This document shows, in pieces, positions 19,079-30,464 of a stretch of 64,000 bases of DNA; the stretch's first letter is position 1; every line of letters starts with the position of its first letter. Location of the stretch: contig NZ_FZMR01000009.1 in NCBI RefSeq assembly GCF_900198405.1, positions 1 to 64,000 on the forward strand, read 5' to 3'. Position numbers and translations under genes: made by a program. Below the pieces are notes generated by a model. That model was given only the letters and a program-made list of their open reading frames with translations. It was not told where the DNA came from and did not search any database. This DNA comes from Helicobacter cetorum (lineage in GTDB: Bacteria; Campylobacterota; Campylobacteria; Campylobacterales; Helicobacteraceae).

Positions 19079-20347
19079 ATGAAAATTTCACTTTTTGGGC
19101 ATGCAAAAACCACTCTAGCCTTAGCAAGGTTTTTTAAAAAAAATCATAATGAAGTGCAATTTTTTGATGATAAATTCACTTCATCTTGCAAGGATAATGA
19201 AAATTTTCTTTGCTATCCTAGTAGTGAATTTAATCCTAATACTTCAGAGCTAGAGATAGTAAGCCCAGGAATTAGCTTTATGCATGCTTTAGTTAAAAAG
19301 GCTAAGCATTTAATGGGAGAATATGATTTTGTATATAGCTTGTTTAATCATCATTTTACTCCTACAACCATAAGTATCAGTGGCACGAATGGTAAGACCA
19401 CAACTACTGAGATGCTCACTATGCTTTTAGAAGATTTTAAGGCTGTAAGTGGGGGGAATATCGGCACACCCTTAATGGAGCTTTTTGTAAAACAATCGCC
19501 TTTATGGGTTTTAGAAACAAGCTCTTTTTCTTTACACTATACTAACAAGGCTTACCCTTTAATTTACTTGCTTATCAATGTAGAATCAGACCATTTAACT
19601 TGGCATCAAAATTTTGAAAATTACTTGAACGCTAAGCTCAAACCCTTGATTCTTATGCCTAAAAACACCTTAGCTATACTTCCTTCAAAATTTAAAGAGC
19701 ATTCGCTCGTTCAAAAATCACAAGCTCAAAAAATCTTTTTTGATAAGAGCGAAGATATTCTAGAAAATTTAGAAATTCCACTTAATGCCTTGCCTTTTAA
19801 AGGGGCATTTTTATTAGACGCTTCTTTAGCCCTTTTAGCTTATGAACAATTTTTGAAAATGAAAAACCTAAAATGGCAAGACTATAAAGACAACGCCCTT
19901 AAAAGATTGAGTGCTTTTAAAATCGGCTTACATAAAATGGAAGAATTTAGAGATAAAGAAGGGCGTTTGTGGGTAGATGACAGCAAGGCTACTAATATTG
20001 ATGCAACCTTACAAGCCCTAAAAACTTTTAAAAACCAAAAAATTCATTTGATTGTAGGGGGCGATACTAAGGGTGTTGATTTAACCCCCCTTTTTAAAGA
20101 GCTTCAAAATTATAAAGTAAGCCTTTATGCTATAGGCTCAAGCACTTCCATCATTTACTCACTCGCTTTAGAATTTAATATTGTTTGTAAAACTTGTTTT
20201 GAGTTAGAAAGGGCAGTAGAAGAGATTAAAAATGTTTTAAAAATGAATGAAGTTGGCTTACTCTCGCCTAGTAGTGCGAGTTTAGACCAGTTTTCTTCTT
20301 ATAAAGAAAGGGGCGAAAAATTTAAAAAGTATGTCTTAGAAGACTAA
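19079..20347 (+). CDS. murD: UDP-N-acetylmuramoyl-L-alanine--D-glutamate ligase MurD
   Basis: MurD adds D-glutamate to UDP-MurNAc-L-alanine in the cytoplasm. From the ATG at 19079 the protein has 422 residues; an in-frame TTG six bases earlier overlaps mraY and is less likely. The ATP-binding loop [15 protein letters not shown] is near residues 98-112, followed by [23 protein letters not shown] and the C-terminal [12 protein letters not shown] with the ligase Lys. It is two bases downstream of mraY. Confidence 0.96.
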   Translation: MKISLFGHAKTTLALARFFKKNHNEVQFFDDKFTSSCKDNENFLCYPSSEFNPNTSELEIVSPGISFMHALVKKAKHLMGEYDFVYSLFNHHFTPTTISISGTNGKTTTTEMLTMLLEDFKAVSGGNIGTPLMELFVKQSPLWVLETSSFSLHYTNKAYPLIYLLINVESDHLTWHQNFENYLNAKLKPLILMPKNTLAILPSKFKEHSLVQKSQAQKIFFDKSEDILENLEIPLNALPFKGAFLLDASLALLAYEQFLKMKNLKWQDYKDNALKRLSAFKIGLHKMEEFRDKEGRLWVDDSKATNIDATLQALKTFKNQKIHLIVGGDTKGVDLTPLFKELQNYKVSLYAIGSSTSIIYSLALEFNIVCKTCFELERAVEEIKNVLKMNEVGLLSPSSASLDQFSSYKERGEKFKKYVLED

Positions 20348-20613
20348 AGCACTTGAATGACATATTTTTCATTAGAAATTTTTTGAAAAATCTCGTTGCG
20401 TTCCAATTCATTTGAAACTTCAATAGATACATTAAAACTATAAAATTTCCCTGTTTTAGAAGTATTTTTTAATTCTAATTTAAAGGGGCGTTGATAGGTT
20501 TTTAAAAGCTCTTTTAATAAACTTTCATCATTAGTATTCATAATTATTCTGTAATCCCAAAGACATGGGTAATCAATCTTTGGCTTGTTTGTTTCTGTAT
20601 TATCTAAGCTCAT
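20344..20613 (-). CDS. DUF493 (YbeD-like) small protein
   Basis: This is an 89-residue cytoplasmic protein of the DUF493/YbeD family. It has the expected ferredoxin-like pattern: [17 protein letters not shown], a helix with [11 protein letters not shown], and [18 protein letters not shown], ending YVIQVL. The H. pylori member (HP0495) is known as a small folded protein of unknown role. Its start overlaps the YbgC gene end by 14 bases, so the two are translationally coupled; its stop overlaps the murD stop on the other strand. Confidence 0.85.
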   Translation of the reverse strand: MSLDNTETNKPKIDYPCLWDYRIIMNTNDESLLKELLKTYQRPFKLELKNTSKTGKFYSFNVSIEVSNELERNEIFQKISNEKYVIQVL

Positions 20614-21004
20614 CTAAAAACTCCTTAAATATTGTAGGTATAGGCATAGGATTGTGCTTAATACGATGGATAAAACCCAATTTAATCTCTAAGGCAAAGA
20701 TTTTAAAAGGTTCTAATTCTTTCAAATCATTACTACACACGCAATAAATCTCTTGAAAAAGCACCACAGAAACCTTTTTAAGCTCTTTAACTTGCGTTTT
20801 TACTTCTAAAACTTGCCCCAAACTTGCAGGAGTGAAAAAATCTGCCTTTAATGAGCGGATAACAAACACTCCCCCTTCATTCTCTGGCACTAAACCTCTT
20901 TTAAAAAACTCTTCACTCCTAGCTCTTTCACAATACTTCAAATAATTCGCATGATAGACCACGCCTTGAGCATCAGTATCTTCATAATATACCCTACAAC
21001 GCAA
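20600..21004 (-). CDS. ybgC: YbgC-type acyl-CoA thioesterase
   Basis: This is a 134-residue hot-dog-fold thioesterase. The hallmark YYEDTDAQGVVYHANYLKYC is near the N-terminus, with the catalytic Asp in the DTDAQG stretch. A second region, FTPASLGQVLEVKTQV, forms the central sheet. The apparent start is a TTG preceded by AGGGA; no ATG lies in a better position. H. pylori YbgC (HP0496) hydrolyses long-chain acyl-CoA. The DUF493 gene follows with a 14-base overlap. Confidence 0.9.
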   Translation of the reverse strand: MRCRVYYEDTDAQGVVYHANYLKYCERARSEEFFKRGLVPENEGGVFVIRSLKADFFTPASLGQVLEVKTQVKELKKVSVVLFQEIYCVCSNDLKELEPFKIFALEIKLGFIHRIKHNPMPIPTIFKEFLDELR

Positions 21005-21081
21005 ACAATTCCCTCTAGCACCAAATCTAAATTTTTAATTAAAATAAACCGCCCAATTATACAATACGCAGTTAAATGTAG

Positions 21082-21087
21082 TATAAT
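21082..21087 (+). promoter_or_regulatory. -10 box for the SNF transporter pair
   Basis: TATAAT in the context ATGTAGTATAATTAG lies about 140 bases before the first SNF transporter. A minus-strand TATAAT (21056-21061) nearby would serve ybgC, making this a compact divergent promoter region. Confidence 0.5.
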
Positions 21088-21227
21088 TAGTTCATTTTTG
21101 TTAGATTTAGCCCTTTAATTTTAGTAGATTTTTTTCACCTACCATTTGACTTAGGATTTTTAAAAACTAACAATAAAACCAAAAACATATTCTTGCTATT
21201 AAGAATTAGGGAGTTAGTAAGCAGAAA

Positions 21228-22556
21228 ATGGGCAATCATTTTTCCAAATTAGGATTTGTTTTAGCAGCTCTAGGAAGTGCGATAGGCTTAGGACACATTT
21301 GGCGCTTTCCTTACATGGCAGGCGTGAGTGGTGGGGGTGCTTTTGTTTTGTTATTTTTGTTCTTATCTCTAAGTATTGGTGCGGTGATGTTTATTGCTGA
21401 AATGTTGCTTGGGCAAAGCACGCAAAAAAACACCATAGAGGCTTTTAAAGAATTAGACCCAAACCCTAAAAAATATTGGAAATATGCAGGATTATTGCTT
21501 GTTTCTGGACCTTTAGTATTGACTTTTTATGGGACTATTCTAGGTTGGGTTTTTTACTACTTAGTAGATGTTAGTTTCAACTTACCTACCAATATTCAAG
21601 AATCTGAACAAATCTTTAACCACACCTTGCAATCTTTAGGCTTACAAATTATAGGGCTTTTTGGGGTAATGCTACTAACAGGATTGATTGTCGCTAGAGG
21701 GGTTAAAGATGGCATTGAAAAACTCAATCTAATTTTAATGCCCCTACTCTTTGCCACTTTTTTTGGCTTGCTTTTTTATGCAATGAGTTTAGATTCTTTT
21801 TCTAAAGCTTTTCATTTTATGTTTGATTTTAAAACAAAGGATTTAACCCCCCAAGTTTTTACTTCTTCTTTGGGACAAGTTTTCTTTTCTCTAAGTATAG
21901 GATTAGGCATCAATATCACTTATGCAGCCTCAACTGATAAAACCCAAGATTTGCTTAAAAGCACGCTTTGGGTGGTTTTGTCTGGGATTGTCATCTCTTT
22001 GGTAGCTGGCTTAATGATTTTTACCTTTGTGTTTGAGCATGGGGCTAATATTTCTCAAGGCACAGGTTTAATATTCACTTCTTTGCCCGTTGTTTTTGGC
22101 AAAATGGGAGCTATAGGCACTCTTGTTTCAGTGCTGTTTTTACTCGCTCTAGCTTTTGCTGGAATAACTTCAACAGTAGCTTTATTAGAACCAAGTGTAA
22201 TGTATATTGTAGATAGATACCAATGCAAGCGCTCTGTAGCTACTTGGGGGATTATTTCATTAATTCTTGTAGTTGGCGTGTTATTGATTTTCTCACTCCA
22301 TAACGATTATAAAGACGCTCTAAGTTTTTTAGGAAAAAATCTCTTTGATTGGCTAGACTTTATCTCAAGCACGATTATTATGCCTTTAGGTGGGATTGCC
22401 TCATTTATTTTTATGGGTTGGATTTTAGAAAAAGAAAAAGTGCGCCTCTTTAGCTCACATTTTTTAAGTCCTAAATTGTTTGAAGTATGGTATTTTCTGC
22501 TCAAATACATCACCCCTTTAATCGTATTATCTATTTGGGTAAGTAAATTTTCTTAA
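21228..22556 (+). CDS. Sodium-dependent transporter, SNF family (first of tandem pair)
   Basis: This 442-residue inner-membrane protein has about 11-12 helices of the neurotransmitter:sodium symporter fold. The N-terminal sodium-site signature ALGSAIGLGHIWRFPYM is at residues about 13-29, with GGGAFVLLFLF next. Family residues recur in FFSLSIGLGINITYAAS (about 222-238) and FAGITSTVALLEP (about 312-324). Bacterial relatives such as LeuT and MhsT transport amino acids with Na+; the substrate here is unknown. A very similar 442-residue copy follows after 12 bases, an arrangement also present in H. pylori (HP0497-HP0498). Confidence 0.93.
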   Translation: MGNHFSKLGFVLAALGSAIGLGHIWRFPYMAGVSGGGAFVLLFLFLSLSIGAVMFIAEMLLGQSTQKNTIEAFKELDPNPKKYWKYAGLLLVSGPLVLTFYGTILGWVFYYLVDVSFNLPTNIQESEQIFNHTLQSLGLQIIGLFGVMLLTGLIVARGVKDGIEKLNLILMPLLFATFFGLLFYAMSLDSFSKAFHFMFDFKTKDLTPQVFTSSLGQVFFSLSIGLGINITYAASTDKTQDLLKSTLWVVLSGIVISLVAGLMIFTFVFEHGANISQGTGLIFTSLPVVFGKMGAIGTLVSVLFLLALAFAGITSTVALLEPSVMYIVDRYQCKRSVATWGIISLILVVGVLLIFSLHNDYKDALSFLGKNLFDWLDFISSTIIMPLGGIASFIFMGWILEKEKVRLFSSHFLSPKLFEVWYFLLKYITPLIVLSIWVSKFS

Positions 22557-22568
22557 AAATTAAAAAAT

Positions 22569-23897
22569 ATGGGAAAATTTTCTAAATTAGGTTTTATTCT
22601 AGCTACTTTGGGTAGCTCCATAGGTTTAGGGCATATTTGGCGCTTTCCTTACATGGTAGGTAATAATGGGGGGAGTGCGTTCGTGCTTTTATATTTAGTG
22701 CTAACCTTAACTCTAGGTATTGCCATGCTTTTAGTGGATATGATTATTGGGAGTTTGGGTAAAAAAGATGTGGTATCCAACTATCAAATTTTAGATGCCA
22801 AACGAAAAAAATATTACTCTTTCACTTCTATTTTTCTCTTAGGTGGCCCCTTAATCCTTTCTTTTTACACGGTGGTTTTAGGCTGGGTTTTTTACTATCT
22901 CTTTGTGGTAACTTTTGATTTACCTAAGGACTTAGAACAAGCCAAAGCACAATTTGAACTCTTGCAAAACGATAGCCTAATTTGGCAAATCATAGGTTTT
23001 AGTGCTTGTTTATTACCTACCATATGGTTTGTTTCTAAGGGTATTAAAGAGGGCATTGAAAAATTAAGCATGGTGCTTATGCCCCTACTCTTTATTATTT
23101 TTATAGGGCTTTTAATCTATGCAATGACTTTAGAAAGCTTGCCTAAAGCCCTACACTATCTATTCAGTTTTGAGGCTCAAAAGATTGATTTTAAAGTTTT
23201 TATGGATGCTTTAGGACAGATGTTTTTTTCTTTAAGCTTAGGGGTAGGCACCATTATCACTTACTCCGCTTTCACACCTGAAAAAGAAAATCTGCTTAAA
23301 AGCTCTCTATATATTGTCTTACCCGGTATTTTAATTTCACTCATTGCTGGAGTAATGATTTTTACCTTTGTTTTTGAACACCATGTAGATGTAGCTCAAG
23401 GACCTGGATTAGTTTTTGTATCTTTACCTTTGATTTTTGCTCAAATGGGCTTAAGCGGACAGATTATCTCACTCTTTTTCTTTCTAGCCCTTGTTTTTGC
23501 TGGGATTACTTCCACGGTTTCATTATTAGAGCCTTTAGTTCTATATCTCATCAATCGCTTTAACTTTTCACGCAATCAAGCATCGTTGTTGCTAGGGCTA
23601 GTTGTGTATATCTTAGGGGCTTTAGTCATTTTCTCTATGAATAAGCATTATACCAATGCTTTAAGCTTTGCTAATAGAAATGTATTTGCATGGCTAGACT
23701 TCATCACTTCTTCATTTTTAATGCCCTTGGGAGGCTTATTTTCGGTTTTATTTGTAGGCTGGCTCTTGTGTAAGGAACGCTCTTTTTTAGCCACCAAACA
23801 CTTTTTTAATCAAACCTTGTTTGAAATATGGCACTTCAGCGTGCGTTTCATTGCACCCATTGTGATACTAGCTATCTTTATTTTGCAATTTAAATAA
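22569..23897 (+). CDS. Sodium-dependent transporter, SNF family (second of tandem pair)
   Basis: This is a paralogue of the preceding gene with the same length and architecture. The signature is TLGSSIGLGHIWRFPYMVG (residues about 13-31). Other matching segments are FFSLSLGVGTIITYSAFT and FAGITSTVSLLEPLVLYL. The pair has diverged well beyond a recent duplication. The two may form separate carriers for related amino acids. The ribosome-binding region is weak (AAAAAATATG), so translation may depend on coupling to the upstream gene. pldA follows after 12 bases, suggesting one operon. Confidence 0.93.
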   Translation: MGKFSKLGFILATLGSSIGLGHIWRFPYMVGNNGGSAFVLLYLVLTLTLGIAMLLVDMIIGSLGKKDVVSNYQILDAKRKKYYSFTSIFLLGGPLILSFYTVVLGWVFYYLFVVTFDLPKDLEQAKAQFELLQNDSLIWQIIGFSACLLPTIWFVSKGIKEGIEKLSMVLMPLLFIIFIGLLIYAMTLESLPKALHYLFSFEAQKIDFKVFMDALGQMFFSLSLGVGTIITYSAFTPEKENLLKSSLYIVLPGILISLIAGVMIFTFVFEHHVDVAQGPGLVFVSLPLIFAQMGLSGQIISLFFFLALVFAGITSTVSLLEPLVLYLINRFNFSRNQASLLLGLVVYILGALVIFSMNKHYTNALSFANRNVFAWLDFITSSFLMPLGGLFSVLFVGWLLCKERSFLATKHFFNQTLFEIWHFSVRFIAPIVILAIFILQFK

Positions 23898-23909
23898 GGA
23901 CTTTTTGAT

Positions 23910-24962
23910 ATGCGTATAAGATTTTTATGTTTCTTTCTTATCACTTGTCAACTAGAAAGTAAAAAATCCAATTTAGATTACGATTATTACCTACGCAAAC
24001 AAGATTTACATCTTATTAGAACTAAAAATAATTTAGACAACGCATGGTATATACCCCCAAAGAACGCCCCCAAAGAAAAATCTTGGGCAAGATTTGCCAA
24101 GAGATACCTAGAATTAATTGACTATCAAGGCACTTACTTCTTACCCTTTTATCATAGTTTCACACCCATTTATGAATGGTATCATCCTAACATTAATCAA
24201 TACCAACGCAACGATTTTAAATTCCAAATTAGTTTTAAAATGCCTGTTTTCAAACATATTCTTTGGACTAAAGGCACGCTTTATTTAGCCTACACCCAAA
24301 CAGATTGGTTTCAAATTTATAACGACCCTCAATCTGCTCCTATGCGTATGGTTAATTATATGCCTGAACTCATCTATGTTTATCCTCTAAATTTTGAGCC
24401 TTTTGGGGGTAAAATAGGGAATTTTGCTGAAATTTGGGTGGGTTGGCAACATATTTCTAATGGTGTGGGCGGTGCTGCTTGTTATCAGCCTTTTAACAAA
24501 CAAGGTAAACCAGAAAATGAATTTCCAGGACAACCTGTAGTAGTAAAAGATTATAACGGACAAAAAGATGTGCGTTGGGGTGGGTGTCGCTCTGTGAGTG
24601 CAGGACAACGCCCTGTGTTTCGTTTAGTTTGGAAAAAAGGGGGTCTAAAGGTTATGGTTGCCTATTGGCCTTACATTCCTTATAACCAATCTAACCCTGA
24701 TTTAATTGATTATATGGGTTATGGTAACGCTAAAATAGATTATAGAAGAGGACGCCATCATTTTGAGTTACAACTTTATGATATTTTCACACAATATTGG
24801 CGCTATAAACGCTGGCATGGAGCAATCCGCTTAGGCTATACCTATCGCATTAACCCTTTTGTAGGCATCTATGCTCAGTGGTTTAATGGCTATGGTGATG
24901 GTTTGTATGAATACAATGTTTTTTCTAATCGTATAGGAGTAGGCATTCGCTTAACCCCATAA
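23910..24962 (+). CDS. pldA: Outer-membrane phospholipase A (OMPLA)
   Basis: PldA hydrolyses phospholipids in the outer leaflet of the outer membrane. The 350-residue protein starts with a short signal-like segment (MRIRFLCFFLITCQ). The catalytic motif is WVGWQHISNGVGG (residues about 171-183), corresponding to the His and Ser of E. coli OMPLA (H142, S144). The calcium-site-like and Trp/Tyr-rich barrel strands follow, with FVGIYAQWFNGYGDGLYEYN near the end and terminal VGIRLTP. In several H. pylori strains pldA carries a switching homopolymer; I see no long G or C run here and the frame is intact. Confidence 0.93.
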   Translation: MRIRFLCFFLITCQLESKKSNLDYDYYLRKQDLHLIRTKNNLDNAWYIPPKNAPKEKSWARFAKRYLELIDYQGTYFLPFYHSFTPIYEWYHPNINQYQRNDFKFQISFKMPVFKHILWTKGTLYLAYTQTDWFQIYNDPQSAPMRMVNYMPELIYVYPLNFEPFGGKIGNFAEIWVGWQHISNGVGGAACYQPFNKQGKPENEFPGQPVVVKDYNGQKDVRWGGCRSVSAGQRPVFRLVWKKGGLKVMVAYWPYIPYNQSNPDLIDYMGYGNAKIDYRRGRHHFELQLYDIFTQYWRYKRWHGAIRLGYTYRINPFVGIYAQWFNGYGDGLYEYNVFSNRIGVGIRLTP

Positions 24963-24978
24963 AAAAGTCCTTTTATGC

Positions 24979-24984
24979 TACAAT
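24979..24984 (+). promoter_or_regulatory. -10 box for the Hcp gene
   Basis: TATGCTACAAT is a good extended -10 element. It lies just after pldA and predicts a leader of about 58 bases before the Hcp start, which has a strong GGAGGA-like ribosome-binding site. Confidence 0.55.
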
Positions 24985-25048
24985 AGGGGGTTTCAAAGTT
25001 GAAATTATGATAGATTTTAATTGAACATTCATATTGGAGGATTGAGCA

Positions 25049-25915
25049 ATGGGCATTCTAACAAATAAGCTGGGTTTAACATTGTTGCTAATAGCAGGTA
25101 ATATTAGCACCTTGGGAGCAATAACAGCTAAAGATTACTTAAAAAGAGGGGATGACGATTTTAGGAAAGGGCACTACAAGCAAGCAATGTTATCCTACAA
25201 AAATGGCTGTGATCTTGGCTCTAGTTTTAGTTGCACAAGCTTAGCCTCCATGTATGAAGATGGCAACGATAGTATAAAGCAAGATTTCTTAAAGGCTGTT
25301 CTTTATTATAAGAAAGGTTGTGACCTCAAAGACCAGATTAGCCGTGCAAGCTTAGCCTCCATGTATGAAGATGGTGAGGGCATAGGAAGGAACTATCATG
25401 AAGCGATATTTTATTATAAGAAGGGTTGCGAGCTGAAAGGTGGAGTGAGTTGTGGTAGTTTGGGTTTTGCATATTTTAATGGTGTAGGTGTTGAACAAAA
25501 TTATATTAAGGCCTTTTCTTTCGCCAAACAAGCATGTGGATTGAATTATGGTCTGAGTTGCCACCTTGTTGGATACATGTATAGAGATGGCAAGGGAATA
25601 AAAAAAGATTTGAAGAAGGCACTATCTTACTTTAGAATGGGATGTCATCTGGAGAATGGAGCAAGCTGTGTTAGTTTGGGGTTTATGTATGAAAATGGTA
25701 TGGGTGCTACCAAGAGCAATCAACAAGCTATGGCACTATATAAAAAAGGCTGTTTCCTGAAAGATGGTAATGGTTGCCACAATTTCGCAGGAATGTACTA
25801 TAATGGCAATGGCGTGCAAAAAGATGTGGCTAAGGCTACTTCTTTTTATAAAGAGGGGTGTGAATTAGGCTTTAGCAGTAGCTGTAAAGCTTTAAAAGAA
25901 ATTGGTCAACAATAA
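25049..25915 (+). CDS. Hcp-family cysteine-rich Sel1-repeat protein
   Basis: This is a 288-residue secreted protein with a signal peptide (GLTLLLIAGNISTLGA) followed by about seven 36-residue Sel1-like repeats. Each normal repeat ends in a Cys pair eight residues apart that forms a disulfide in known Hcp proteins (for example GCDLGSSFSC, GCELKGGVSC, GCHLENGASC, GCFLKDGNGC). H. pylori Hcp proteins are immunogenic and secreted; some bind beta-lactams weakly. One oddity: the second repeat reads GCDLKDQISR, with Arg99 replacing the expected Cys, leaving Cys91 unpaired. The exact orthologue (HcpA-E) cannot be assigned by eye. Confidence 0.92.
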   Translation: MGILTNKLGLTLLLIAGNISTLGAITAKDYLKRGDDDFRKGHYKQAMLSYKNGCDLGSSFSCTSLASMYEDGNDSIKQDFLKAVLYYKKGCDLKDQISRASLASMYEDGEGIGRNYHEAIFYYKKGCELKGGVSCGSLGFAYFNGVGVEQNYIKAFSFAKQACGLNYGLSCHLVGYMYRDGKGIKKDLKKALSYFRMGCHLENGASCVSLGFMYENGMGATKSNQQAMALYKKGCFLKDGNGCHNFAGMYYNGNGVQKDVAKATSFYKEGCELGFSSSCKALKEIGQQ

Positions 25916-26165
25916 TTTCTTTTGAAAATAAGGGGAGGGGATTCTATCTGCTTTTGGCTTTTAATTGAAAAATTTTCTTATTGATTAAGAAACTTTTACT
26001 TTGGTAAGCATGAGAGTTTTTAATAAAATTTCAATTTATTTAATGACTTTATTTAATTTTTTGTAAAAGCCTTACATTTTAGTAATTTAGCTCAACAATA
26101 GCTATCTTTCAATGCCCTTATTTTGATATAGCAATACGCATTATTAAAGTGGGGCTAAAATCCAA

Positions 26166-26925
26166 TCAATGATTTTTGGCAATAATCTCTAAAATATTTA
26201 ACATATCTTTGTGATGAGCTTGGCTTAAAAGACCAAAAATTTTAAGCATTTCTAAGAATACAAAAGCATTAGTTTGATTGATAGTTAAAATAGCATGTTC
26301 TTTGAGTGTAGCCGTTCTATCTAGTAGTTGTGTGGAAGTTTTAGTTCTAAAATAGAAAAGCAATAATAGAGCAAAGCTTTAAGTTTTAGAGCCATATTGT
26401 TGTTCTCTTATAACAATTTCACTTAATTGATTATTGCTAAAAGAGCGAATAAGCAAAGGATAAGAAATATGTGAGAGTTCAAAATCTAAACCATTAAATT
26501 TATGGGGTCTGAACCTTTCTCTTGTGATAATAAAGCAATCTTCTATAAATTGTTCTTGTTTTTCTAAATATGTTAAAGCATTTTCTAAACTTTCTAGGCT
26601 GATTAAACCCATTTGCTTGGCATAATAGATAATTTCACTCAATTCATAAAGCGTTTTATTTTACCATTAGCTCCTAAAAAATGAAATTTTTCATCTTTTA
26701 AAGTGGTGAGTTCAAATTTTTCTTTATCCTTAATAGGAACATCATAGCCGATTTACGCCATTCTATATAATGCTTTAAGCTAAAAGGAATTTTTCTAGTC
26801 GCTGTAGAAATACCATAATCACTAAAAGCATGCCTAATTTTAACACGCACTTTTCCTGAAATGGAAGTTAAAGGAATAGAAACTTCAATCACTTTTTTAG
26901 TAGTATCAATTTTAATTAAACTCAC
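26166..26925 (-). pseudogene. Broken restriction endonuclease-like gene downstream of a methyltransferase
   Basis: A chain of open segments in changing frames can be joined into one former gene. It starts MSLIKIDTTKKVIEVSIPLT (26925), shifts near 26745 to DVPIKDKEKFELTTL and FHFLGANGKIKRF, shifts again near 26650 to ELSEIIYYAKQMGLIS, and once more near 26385 before STQLLDRTATLKEHA and the end NILEIIAKNH at 26166. The start overlaps the methyltransferase end by 14 bases, the normal layout of a type II system with the nuclease second. Homology to a named nuclease is not recognisable by eye; the role is inferred from position. At least three frameshifts make an active product unlikely. Confidence 0.7.
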
Positions 26926-27904
26926 AAGTATGTCCTTTAAATAATGTTTTAAAATATTCTAAACGCACTCTTTTTTCTTTCAAAAAAGTGTCTTTAATTT
27001 TTAAAAAAGCGAAATTATCAATCACAATATCTAAATTGCCAAAATAATAAGGGATTTTAGGGGTGATTTCTTTAAAATGATGGATATACTGATAATAAAT
27101 CAATTTATCTTGACTGATACACACCGCATTACTACTTGGTGCATTTAAAAAAGTTTTGTTGCGTTTAAGTGCATTAATATCTCGCATAGGAAAAAAATAG
27201 CCTACACATTCACTAACTTTTTTAGCGTTAGGGTATTTATCCACATAATTTTCTATATAATCAAAATCGTTTAAACATAGCGTGGTATTATGGTCGGTTT
27301 TAAACATAAAGCGCCTAATATCTACATAATCCATTTGCCCTTGCTGATACAAGGCTATCACAATAGGAAACTCGTTGCTTTTAGTGAAGTGCTTAGAAGA
27401 AATAACGAAAGCATCTAAAAGCGTGTAATTATCCTTAAATTGCTTTAATGCCTTAAAGTTAGTTTCTTTAATGAGATAGGATAAAGGGTGTAGCACACAA
27501 ATAAAAGCCGGCTTTAAAACCACAAAAGACTTTAAAAAACTTACCCCTAAATCCCGAGCTTTTAAATCGTTGTCTATTTCAAAATTAAAATTCTTGCTTT
27601 TAATGTCTTGTTTGATGAAAGAAGTTTTATCATTATAGGGGGGATTACCCACAATAATTAAAGGTTCGTTTTCACTAATACCATATTTTTCTCTCTTAGG
27701 ATTAGCTAGGGCATTGAGTTTTAAAGCATTGCAATTAGGGTCAATATCCGCCCCTATTTTTTTAGAATGATTAAGATTTAAAAACTCCATACCGCCACAA
27801 GCGGTATCTAAAAGAGTGTAATTTTTAATATTTACATGCTTTTTTAAAAGCTTATAAGCACAATCTACTAGATAATGGGGCGTATAGTAAGCTCCAAAAT
27901 TCAC
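26912..27904 (-). CDS. Adenine-specific DNA methyltransferase (type II)
   Basis: This is an intact 330-residue N6-adenine methyltransferase. The SAM-binding motif I is LLDTACGGMEFLNL (residues about 31-44), followed by GADIDPNCNALKLNALANP (motif II-III region) and the catalytic IIVGNPPYNDKTSF with NPPY (about 83-96). The start MNFGAYYTPHYLVD resembles the motif X region of gamma-like enzymes. The target-recognition part is C-terminal. Its restriction partner just downstream is broken, so it acts as an orphan methylase. A comparable methyltransferase sits near gyrB in H. pylori (HP0504). The target sequence cannot be predicted from the sequence alone. Confidence 0.88.
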   Translation of the reverse strand: MNFGAYYTPHYLVDCAYKLLKKHVNIKNYTLLDTACGGMEFLNLNHSKKIGADIDPNCNALKLNALANPKREKYGISENEPLIIVGNPPYNDKTSFIKQDIKSKNFNFEIDNDLKARDLGVSFLKSFVVLKPAFICVLHPLSYLIKETNFKALKQFKDNYTLLDAFVISSKHFTKSNEFPIVIALYQQGQMDYVDIRRFMFKTDHNTTLCLNDFDYIENYVDKYPNAKKVSECVGYFFPMRDINALKRNKTFLNAPSSNAVCISQDKLIYYQYIHHFKEITPKIPYYFGNLDIVIDNFAFLKIKDTFLKEKRVRLEYFKTLFKGHTCEFN

Positions 27905-27973
27905 ACTCTCTTGTTTGGTTAAGTGTCTAGGGGTCGTAATACAAAACTCCTTAGTAATAAAAAACAGCTCACT

Positions 27974-28099
27974 TTAGGGCTTAACACCCTCCATTATATG
28001 TTGCAATTCTTTAATCTCTTTTTTTAAATTAGTGCAACAATTTTGTAATAATCTATCATTGATAGCTCTAGTCTCCAAAACAAGAATATAGATAGCCAT
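27974..28099 (-). CDS. Possible 41-residue small protein upstream of gyrB end
   Basis: This short frame runs from an ATG at 28099 to a stop at 27974-27976. It starts MAIYILVLETRAINDRLLQN, then has a Cys pair and a charged helix (KKEIKELQHIMEG). The stretch just upstream in frame is hydrophobic, so it may be the tail of a decayed membrane protein. It is too short to be certain and has no clear ribosome-binding site. Confidence 0.3.
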   Translation of the reverse strand: MAIYILVLETRAINDRLLQNCCTNLKKEIKELQHIMEGVKP

Positions 28100-28133
28100 A
28101 AATACACCTAAAATTGCCGATATAGAACATTAT

Positions 28134-30464
<2,331 letters not shown>

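Noticed and set aside
23910-24962. Phase-variable or broken pldA
   Set aside because: The reading frame is intact and no long homopolymer is visible, unlike some H. pylori strains.
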